64,000 nt of DNA, taken from Marinobacter szutsaonensis (lineage in GTDB: Bacteria; Pseudomonadota; Gammaproteobacteria; Pseudomonadales; Oleiphilaceae). The stretch spans positions 62,001 through 126,000 of the forward strand of contig NZ_BAAAFC010000001.1 of NCBI RefSeq assembly GCF_039523335.1, given 5' to 3'. A program made the translations under genes and the position numbers. Below the pieces are notes generated by a model. It was not told where the DNA came from, did not search any database, and was given only the letters and a program-made list of their open reading frames with translations. Of this stretch, positions 42,136 through 47,745 are shown piece by piece (positions within the stretch are counted from its first letter, which is position 1; each line of letters starts with the position of its first letter).

Positions 42136-42795
42136 CTACCGCGCTGCCAGGGGAAGGTGGCCGGTCTTGACCCAGATAATGGTTTCCTGCTCCACGAACG
42201 GGTGATGCCGGCTCATGTGCGGGCTGCGAATCCAGGTGCCGGCAGGATAGCGGCCATGTTCGTCGCAGAACTCGCCGGAAAGTACAAAGATCTCTTCGCC
42301 GCCGAAGTGTCGGTGGGGCTGGAATACCTCGTTGGCCGGCCACTTCACCAGTGCCACATGCTCGTGCTCGAAATCGTGCAGGGGCATTACCTGAAGCCCG
42401 CCAATCCCCGGTAGCCACTCGGCTGTGCGGGTATCCACCCGGACAGTTTCCAGGTCTCGCTCGTCAAACTGGTGCAGCTTGACCAGCAGGGTGCATCCTT
42501 CCTTGCTGAAGGGAGCATGGCCGCTGCCAGGTGGGTTGCGCAGGTAGGTGCCGGCGGGGTAGTCGCCGGTCTCGTCGGAGAACACGCCTTCGAGTACCAG
42601 AATTTCCTCGCCCAGCGGATGTTCGTGGCGCTTGAAGGAAGCGCCCGGCTCATAGCGCACCACACTGGTTGCGTGACCCCGCTCGGCTTCTTCCCGGGCC
42701 AGTGGCTTCCGCAGTACTCCGCCGGCAGGGCTGGGTACCCAGTCCATCTCTGCGGTACGGATCACCACCTTTTCACTGAAATCCATATTGAGCAT
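42136..42795 (-). CDS. Double-cupin ChrR-like protein
   Basis: 219 residues from the ATG at 42795 (GAGGGA upstream); an earlier ATG at 42912 would overlap the upstream hydrolase gene. Two cupin repeats: FKRHEHPLGEEILVLEGVFSDE...YPAGTYLRNP, and FQPHRHFGGEEIFVLSGEFCDEHGRYPAGTWIRSP. The His-x-His...Glu metal ligands are in both. This is the anti-sigma ChrR cupin-like family without the zinc anti-sigma domain, so it is probably an enzyme or sensor of unknown substrate. It lies 71 bases after the isochorismatase-like gene. Confidence 0.82.
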   Translation of the reverse strand: MLNMDFSEKVVIRTAEMDWVPSPAGGVLRKPLAREEAERGHATSVVRYEPGASFKRHEHPLGEEILVLEGVFSDETGDYPAGTYLRNPPGSGHAPFSKEGCTLLVKLHQFDERDLETVRVDTRTAEWLPGIGGLQVMPLHDFEHEHVALVKWPANEVFQPHRHFGGEEIFVLSGEFCDEHGRYPAGTWIRSPHMSRHHPFVEQETIIWVKTGHLPLAAR

Positions 42796-42866
42796 GACAA
42801 ATCCCTCATTGCTGGAATGCCGGGAATACGCCAGCGGAGGTGCGCTGGATGACCGCGCAGGGCCGA

Positions 42867-43397
42867 TTACTTGATGAGCGCCTGGATATCCCGGAATCGC
42901 GGGTGCCTGCAATCACGCATCCACTCGAAAGCGACCATTTCCAGGGTAACAATCCGCGCTCCGCTCTCGTTCAATCGATCCAGGGCAACATCCCGGTCAA
43001 AATCATTTCGCGAGCCGGTAGCATCCGCCACCACCCACACCTTGTACCCCGCATCGAGAAGGCTCAGGGCAGTCTGCATCATACAGACGTGGGTCTCACA
43101 GCCACCAATGACAATATGCTGCCGACCTTCCGGCAGCTGATCAATCAGGCCATCCGGGCAGGCATCGAAATGGGTTTTGTCGAGAACCGAATCGCACAGT
43201 TCCCGCACCGATTCGATATTGGGGCCGAGTTTGTCCGGCAACTGTTCGGTACCGAGTACCGGTACCCCAAGAAGACCTGCAATCGTCGCCAGTGTCGTGC
43301 ACCGGTCAGCCACTTCCTCACCGAAGCTGATCGCGGGCATCAGCTTTTCCTGGAGATCAATCAGGATCAGGACAGATTGGTCTGCTTTCATCAGCAT
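42867..43397 (-). CDS. Isochorismatase-family cysteine hydrolase
   Basis: 176 residues. Catalytic triad: D14 in LILIDLQEK, K74 in LDKTHFDA, C100 in IVIGGCETHVC. The cis-peptide GGCETHVC segment is typical. It is closest to the YcaC/isochorismatase-like hydrolases of unknown substrate. AAGGAG precedes the first of two closely spaced ATGs. It is probably one operon with the cupin gene downstream. Confidence 0.87.
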   Translation of the reverse strand: MLMKADQSVLILIDLQEKLMPAISFGEEVADRCTTLATIAGLLGVPVLGTEQLPDKLGPNIESVRELCDSVLDKTHFDACPDGLIDQLPEGRQHIVIGGCETHVCMMQTALSLLDAGYKVWVVADATGSRNDFDRDVALDRLNESGARIVTLEMVAFEWMRDCRHPRFRDIQALIK

Positions 43398-43445
43398 TGT
43401 TATTCTCCTTGTTCTGAGAGGGCAGTTTCGTAAGAGGAGTTCCCC

Positions 43446-43652
43446 ATGGCGCGATGGCTGGTGATCGCGGGCCTTATTCTTGTTCTGCTTGGAGCCATAC
43501 TACATTTAGCCCCGGGCCTGCTGAACTGGTTCGGCAAATTACCGGGGGATATTAACATCCGATCGGAAAACAGTCGGGTGTTTATACCGATTACCTCGAT
43601 GATTATCGTCAGCGTTCTGTTAACGATAGTTCTGAACTTGTTCAACCGTTAA
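43446..43652 (+). CDS. DUF2905 small membrane protein
   Basis: 68 residues with two membrane helices (LVIAGLILVLLGAILH and IPITSMIIVSVLLTIVLNL) joined by WFGKLPGDINIRSENSRVFIP, the DUF2905 signature. Function unknown. AGAGGAG lies just before the ATG. It is divergent from the hydrolase gene. Confidence 0.88.
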   Translation: MARWLVIAGLILVLLGAILHLAPGLLNWFGKLPGDINIRSENSRVFIPITSMIIVSVLLTIVLNLFNR

Positions 43653-43702
43653 CCGGAATTCGGGCCGATATTAAATTTTTTCGGTGATTTCCCGATAGGG
43701 TG

Positions 43703-43731
43703 TTGCCAAGGGCCTGAAAAACCATTAAAGT
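43703..43731 (+). promoter_or_regulatory. Promoter of the tRNA-Ser gene
   Basis: TTGCCA (43703-43708), a 17-bp spacer, TAAAGT (43726-43731), then a GC-rich discriminator (GCGCCC) as in stringently controlled stable-RNA promoters. Confidence 0.65.
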
Positions 43732-43779
43732 TTGCGCCCTCAAATGAGCGGCAACACCGCTGATTTGAAACAGTTTATT

Positions 43780-43870
43780 GGAGAGGTGGCCGAGTGGCTG
43801 AAGGCGCACGCCTGGAAAGTGTGTATACGTTAATAGCGTATCGAGGGTTCGAATCCCTCCCTCTCCGCCA
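43780..43870 (+). tRNA. tRNA-Ser (anticodon GGA)
   Basis: A class II tRNA of 91 bases with encoded CCA. The acceptor GGAGAGG (43780-43786) pairs with CCTCTCC (43860-43866), discriminator G, CCA at 43868-43870. The anticodon stem CACGC/GTGTG holds loop CTGGAAA with GGA at 43814-43816. The long variable arm (ATACG...CGTAT) and the T-arm GAGGG-TTCGAAT-CCCTC are intact. It reads TCC and TCT codons. Confidence 0.97.
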
Positions 43871-43874
43871 ATAC

Positions 43875-43904
43875 AAAACCCCAGCGTAGCTGGGGTTTTT
43901 TATT
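43875..43904 (+). terminator. Rho-independent terminator of tRNA-Ser
   Basis: The stem AAAACCCCAGC (43875-43885) pairs with GCTGGGGTTTT (43889-43899), followed by more T. A near-copy is found at 44046-44073. Confidence 0.9.
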
Positions 43905-44018
43905 GGCCGATTGGCAGGGTAAGAAGAACCCTCGCGGGTTCGACCGAAGGCTGCGGAGCAGCCTGAGGAACGTCGGAGCAACGCGACGACGGCCCCGAAG
44001 GGGTGAGGCCCGCAGGGC

Positions 44019-44078
44019 CGAATAATCCCTCTCTCTCCGTCAATAAAAAACCCCAGCATAGCTGGGGTTTTTTATTGG
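44019..44078 (+). repeat. Duplicated tRNA-Ser 3' end plus terminator
   Basis: Compared with 43850-43906 (the tRNA T-arm, acceptor 3' strand and terminator), this copy differs by a 3-base insertion and about four or five substitutions. The acceptor strand reads CTCTCTCCGTCA instead of CCCTCTCCGCCA, so it cannot be a working tRNA end. It still carries a full CCCCAGC/GCTGGGG hairpin with a T-run. It could be an old attachment site or the remains of a tandem tRNA gene. Confidence 0.75.
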
Positions 44079-44202
44079 GCGTATTCCAGGTCTAAACTTG
44101 ATGAGTATCACTTCTTGAGCGGTATCCAGCCTTGTGGGTTTGACAGTAGGGAATAACCATATATAAAAGAGGTATAACCTACTGAACGAAAAGGAGTCGG
44201 AA

Positions 44203-44709
44203 ATGTCTCCACGCCCCTTCTGGTCACCCCTCTGGGCAGGCATTGCCCTGGGGGTGGCGTTATTTCTCACCTTTGTCCTGACCGGTCACGGCTTGGGCGC
44301 CAGTGGTTTCTTTACCCGGTTTACCGCGGAAGTTGGCCAGTGGCTGGCACCGGAACTGACGGCGGCCAACCGCTACCTGGGCGATTATGTTCGTGGTGAG
44401 CCGCTGCAGGCCTGGATCACCTGGGAAGTGCTCGGTGCGTTCATTGGGGCACTTGTCGGCGCGCTCTCCGGTCGAAGGTTCAGGCCTCAGGTGGAACGGG
44501 GACCGTCATCCGGGGTGGGTAGCCGGCTCGTGCTGGCTCTGATCGGTGGAATCCTGACAGGGCTCGGTGCCCGTCTGGCACGGGGCTGCACCAGTGGCCT
44601 CGGTCTTTCCGGTGGTGCCGCGTTGGCGGTTGGGGGCTTTGTGTTCCTGATCTGCTTCTTCGCGGCAGGTTTCCTGTTCAGCTTGATTGTAAGGAGGTAC
44701 TGGCAATGA
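44203..44709 (+). CDS. YeeE/YedE family transporter, first half
   Basis: 168 residues, about four membrane helices. The family signature GARLARGCTSGLGLSGGAAL has the conserved Cys. The YeeE/YedE (TsuA) family moves thiosulfate or other sulfur compounds inward; split pairs of half-size proteins are common. It overlaps the second half by four bases (ATGA), so the two should be made together. Confidence 0.88.
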   Translation: MSPRPFWSPLWAGIALGVALFLTFVLTGHGLGASGFFTRFTAEVGQWLAPELTAANRYLGDYVRGEPLQAWITWEVLGAFIGALVGALSGRRFRPQVERGPSSGVGSRLVLALIGGILTGLGARLARGCTSGLGLSGGAALAVGGFVFLICFFAAGFLFSLIVRRYWQ

Positions 44710-45317
44710 TCTGGCCTCTCTATGATTCCGGCGTTGCGTCCGGTTTGCTGGCCGGCTTCCTGTTCGGCTTTGTACTGGAAAATGCAGGCTTTGGCAGCCC
44801 CAGGAAACTCACCGGGCAGTTTCGCCTGGAAGACTGGTCCGTGTTCAAGGTGATGTTTACCGCCGTTATTGTGGCGGCGCTGCTGCTATGGCTGTCCAAA
44901 CAGTTCGGTTTGATGGGGACTGGCAGCTATTACGTACCCACGCCGTTCTATGTTGCGATGGCGGTCGGCGGATTGTTGATCGGCGCCGGTTTTGCCATCG
45001 GCGGCTATTGCCCGGGCACTTCGGTGGCCGGGCTTGCCGGCGGGCGTATTGATGCCATCGTGTTCATGGTCGGAATGCTATTGGGCACGGCCCTGTTTGC
45101 CGCGTGGTTCGGCCCACTGGAGGACCTCTATCTGGCCACTCCCGGTCCACAGGGGCAGACTCTGATGGACCTTACCGGCATTCCCGAATGGCTGATTATT
45201 CTCGTTTTGGCGGCGATGGCCTGGGGTGGTTTCAAGCTGGGCGGCAAGCTTGAACAGAAGCTGGGCGGACCCTACCAGGCTTCTGACCTTTATCCGGCCG
45301 ACAACAAACAAAACTGA
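44706..45317 (+). CDS. YeeE/YedE family transporter, second half
   Basis: 203 residues, about five membrane helices. Family signatures: LENAGFGSPRKLTGQF near the N-terminus, and GAGFAIGGYCPGTSVAGLAGGR with the conserved Cys. It forms a pair with the preceding gene. The short C-terminal tail is cytosolic. The NPC-repeat lipoprotein gene starts 12 bases later. Confidence 0.88.
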   Translation: MIWPLYDSGVASGLLAGFLFGFVLENAGFGSPRKLTGQFRLEDWSVFKVMFTAVIVAALLLWLSKQFGLMGTGSYYVPTPFYVAMAVGGLLIGAGFAIGGYCPGTSVAGLAGGRIDAIVFMVGMLLGTALFAAWFGPLEDLYLATPGPQGQTLMDLTGIPEWLIILVLAAMAWGGFKLGGKLEQKLGGPYQASDLYPADNKQN

Positions 45318-45329
45318 AGGAGTACCGTC

Positions 45330-46139
45330 ATGACCAGTTACCGTTTCAAGCGTGCCGCGCTGCCTGTGGCTATCACTATCGCATTGGGCATGGGAGTGAC
45401 CGGGTGCTCGGATTCGCAGAACCCGGCTGCAACACAGGCCCAGACAAGCAGTCAGTCGTCGAGCGCCAATCCCTGTGCGGCCGCGAATCCGTGCGCGGCG
45501 GCGAGCCAGAGTGGGGCGAACCCTTGCGCGGCGGCCAACCCCTGCGCCGCAGCCAATCCGTCAGCAAACCCCTGTGCGGCAGGCTCCGATTCGGGTGGCA
45601 CATCCCAGCCAATGCCCGCTGCCGTTCCCCGAACCGCCACGCAAAATCCTGATCGGGGCTTGCCGTTTGCGATCGAAAACGATTGGCCCACGGTGCCCTA
45701 CGGCAGCGAAATGCCTCAGGTTGTCAAAAACTACAACCGGCCATCGCCGTTTATTGCTGCCGGCGGGCACGTCGAGAAAGGCGCAATGGCAGAACTGAAG
45801 GCTCAGGGATTCAACACCGTGGTCAGCCTGCTTACCGAAGAGGAGGGGGTAGCGGAGGAGAAGGCTGAGGCACATGCCGCAGGCCTGAATTTCTATGCCC
45901 TTGGGGTTTCCACCACCGCACCGACCCAGGCTCAGGTCCAGGCGTTCTCGAAGATTGCATCGTCGCCGGCGAACTATCCCATTCTGCTTCATTGCGCCAG
46001 CAGCAACCGGGTCGGCGCCATGTGGGCTCTGTACCGGTTCCACATGGGTGTGCCTGCAGAAATTGCCATTGAGGAAGGACGGGCAGCCGGTCTGAAAACG
46101 AGTCGGGAGGGTGCTGTCCGGGAGCTCATGGGCCTTTGA
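45330..46139 (+). CDS. Lipoprotein with NPC repeats and a phosphatase-like domain
   Basis: 269 residues. The signal peptide ends in lipobox VTGC (C26). Residues 47-84 hold five NPCAA(A) repeats (Cys 49, 55, 66, 72, 82). Residues 115-269 resemble the DUF442 / beta-lactamase-hydrolase-like phosphatase fold, with HCASSNR (C222, R227) as the P-loop and VVSLLTEEEGVAEEKAEA before it. The location should be periplasmic. The Cys repeats could bind copper or carry sulfur; this is inference. It is in an operon with the YeeE/YedE pair and coupled to the next gene. Confidence 0.8.
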   Translation: MTSYRFKRAALPVAITIALGMGVTGCSDSQNPAATQAQTSSQSSSANPCAAANPCAAASQSGANPCAAANPCAAANPSANPCAAGSDSGGTSQPMPAAVPRTATQNPDRGLPFAIENDWPTVPYGSEMPQVVKNYNRPSPFIAAGGHVEKGAMAELKAQGFNTVVSLLTEEEGVAEEKAEAHAAGLNFYALGVSTTAPTQAQVQAFSKIASSPANYPILLHCASSNRVGAMWALYRFHMGVPAEIAIEEGRAAGLKTSREGAVRELMGL

Positions 46140-46816
46140 TGGACTTTCAGCCTGACCTTTCGACCCTGACTGACGATGAGCTCGAAAGCCTCCTGGACTC
46201 CGCCCAAAGGGTCCGGGAGTGCTATCGGGTGCTCGAGAAAGGCGGCCTGAATGTGGTCGGCGAGGTTCTGAAGGGGCAGAGAACCTTCTACGAGATGGAG
46301 CATTACCCCAAGGGTGATGTCATCGATCGGGACAGCCGCAGCCAGTACTATTACCACGCCCACCGACCTGACAACCCGGAACACGGGCATTTCCATACTT
46401 TCCTGAGGCTGTCGGACGGGGAGCAGGGCGAAGATAGCACCATGCATCTCATTGCTATATCCATGGACGCCTGGGGCTACCCGATCGGTCTGTTCACCAC
46501 CAACCGCTGGGTGACCGACGAGACGTGGCATTCCGCCGAGCAGGTGATTTCCCGGCTTGGCGAGTTTGAAATTGACCATGCGTCACCGAGCTGGCCAGTC
46601 AACATCTGGATAACCCATTTTGTCCGGCTCTACCGGTTTCATATTGCCCGGCTTATCAGGGAGCGGGACCAGGTGCTGGAACGCACGGGTAGGCCACTTG
46701 ATGATCTGCTGGAAGACCGGAGCCTGGAGGTGCTCAGCAGCTGCGAACTGAACCTTGAGACCTGGGAGGCGACCGTAAAACGGGAGCTTGGGGATAGGGA
46801 GGCGCGGTCCAGCTAA
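46139..46816 (+). CDS. Unrecognised soluble protein (possibly DUF6969)
   Basis: 225 residues starting at ATG 46139, which overlaps the previous stop by one base (TGATG). No signal peptide. Conserved-looking core: FYEMEHYPKGDVIDRDSRSQ, then YYYHAHRPDNPEHGHFHTF, a His-rich stretch with five His in 18 residues, and HLIAISMDAWGYPIGLFTTNRWVT. The His pattern could bind metal. I recall a DUF of this type but no function. Its end overlaps the converging LuxR gene stop by four bases. Confidence 0.7.
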   Translation: MDFQPDLSTLTDDELESLLDSAQRVRECYRVLEKGGLNVVGEVLKGQRTFYEMEHYPKGDVIDRDSRSQYYYHAHRPDNPEHGHFHTFLRLSDGEQGEDSTMHLIAISMDAWGYPIGLFTTNRWVTDETWHSAEQVISRLGEFEIDHASPSWPVNIWITHFVRLYRFHIARLIRERDQVLERTGRPLDDLLEDRSLEVLSSCELNLETWEATVKRELGDREARSS

Positions 46817-47541
46817 TCGGAGAATCCACCGTCCGGATTGGTTGGCGGTGTCTCCGCGTGTGCCAAAGCCATAAGTTCCAGCCGACCGGAAACCCCCAAT
46901 TTTGAATAGATGGCCGTCAGATGGTTTCGAAGAGTGTGTTCGCTGATGTGGAGATCATTGGCGATCACGCGAGAAGGCGTTCCGGGCCGGTTGATAACCG
47001 CGTTGTAGATGACCTGCTCTTTTTTCGTAAGCCTATCAGGGAGGCGGGCCGGGTGATTCTCACCGGTTGTTAATCCCCGCAGTATCCGGCTGGTAACCAG
47101 ACGGTCCAGCCACAGTTCTCCATGGTGAACAGCAAGAATCGCTTTCAGGAGAGTTTGGTTAGGGGCCCGTTTCTGCACCACTCCCTTGAGCCCCTTGATG
47201 ACTGCCGCATCGATCTGGTCCTCAGTGGCGGATCCTGCGAGGGCAACGATGGCAACGTCATTGCTGGGACCGAGCAAGGCGACACAGTCCCGCCCGAGGG
47301 GGGAATCAAGATCGGTCACAATGATGTTTGCGCCGACCTCTGATGCTCTCGCCAGGCTGTCCTTATCGGACAGGACGCCCGCCCACTCCAGCTGGGGTCT
47401 GTTTGAACAAACAAACGCTTCCAGCCCCAGAATGAGGGCCGAGTAATCCGAGACTGCCAGTACTCGTGGAGCTGATTCAATCCTTTGCTGTGCCACGTCA
47501 CCTGCCTCCGGAAATGGGTAGTCCCGGGAGGTATATCCCAT
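46813..47541 (-). CDS. LuxR-type response regulator
   Basis: 242 residues. A receiver-like domain (about 25-145) has a candidate phospho-Asp in IIVTDLDSP and the conserved Lys in VVQKRAP, but the usual acidic pair near the N-terminus is reduced to VSDYS and the switch Thr reads Ala (ALAGS). It may not be phosphorylated in the standard way. The C-terminal GerE helix-turn-helix is LTKKEQVIYNAVINRPGTPS...HISEHTLRNHLTAIYSKLGV. No kinase gene is adjacent. It is divergent from the diheme protein and is a candidate regulator of it. Confidence 0.85.
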   Translation of the reverse strand: MGYTSRDYPFPEAGDVAQQRIESAPRVLAVSDYSALILGLEAFVCSNRPQLEWAGVLSDKDSLARASEVGANIIVTDLDSPLGRDCVALLGPSNDVAIVALAGSATEDQIDAAVIKGLKGVVQKRAPNQTLLKAILAVHHGELWLDRLVTSRILRGLTTGENHPARLPDRLTKKEQVIYNAVINRPGTPSRVIANDLHISEHTLRNHLTAIYSKLGVSGRLELMALAHAETPPTNPDGGFSD

Positions 47542-47745
47542 TTTCTTATATGTATATTAGCGCATCCCACCCACATAGAAAGGGAGATCTTCCTCAGGCG
47601 CGCGTCTCGAGCTTTTCTTAACATTTCTTAAGGTCCGTTCGGGACGGTTCTGCGGTTTTTCGATGACAAAAAATGACGTTCTTAGACCATCCCGGGGGCT
47701 GTTAAAGCGCTGCTAGAGCATTGAGAGTGCTCAGGGAGAACCAAT
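47542..47745. promoter_or_regulatory. Divergent control region, LuxR regulator and diheme protein
   Basis: 204 bases. A direct repeat TTCTTAA at 47615-47621 and 47625-47631 is spaced by exactly one helical turn, and CCGT-N5-ACGG (about 47636-47648) is a short inverted repeat. These could be operator sites. No complete -10/-35 pair is convincing on either strand. Confidence 0.35.

Larger units (their letters stand above)
43871..44202. other. tRNA-Ser downstream region with tRNA remnant
   Basis: 332 bases without a gene. It holds the tRNA terminator, about 112 bases of GC-rich hairpins (43907-44018), a second copy of the tRNA 3' end and terminator (44019-44078), then about 120 plainer bases before the first YeeE/YedE gene. 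A GAAAAGGAG ribosome site for that gene lies near 44189-44197. Confidence 0.75.

Noticed and set aside
45475..45600. DNA tandem repeat as a separate element
   Set aside because: The repeat is coding (NPCAAA) inside the lipoprotein gene and is described there.
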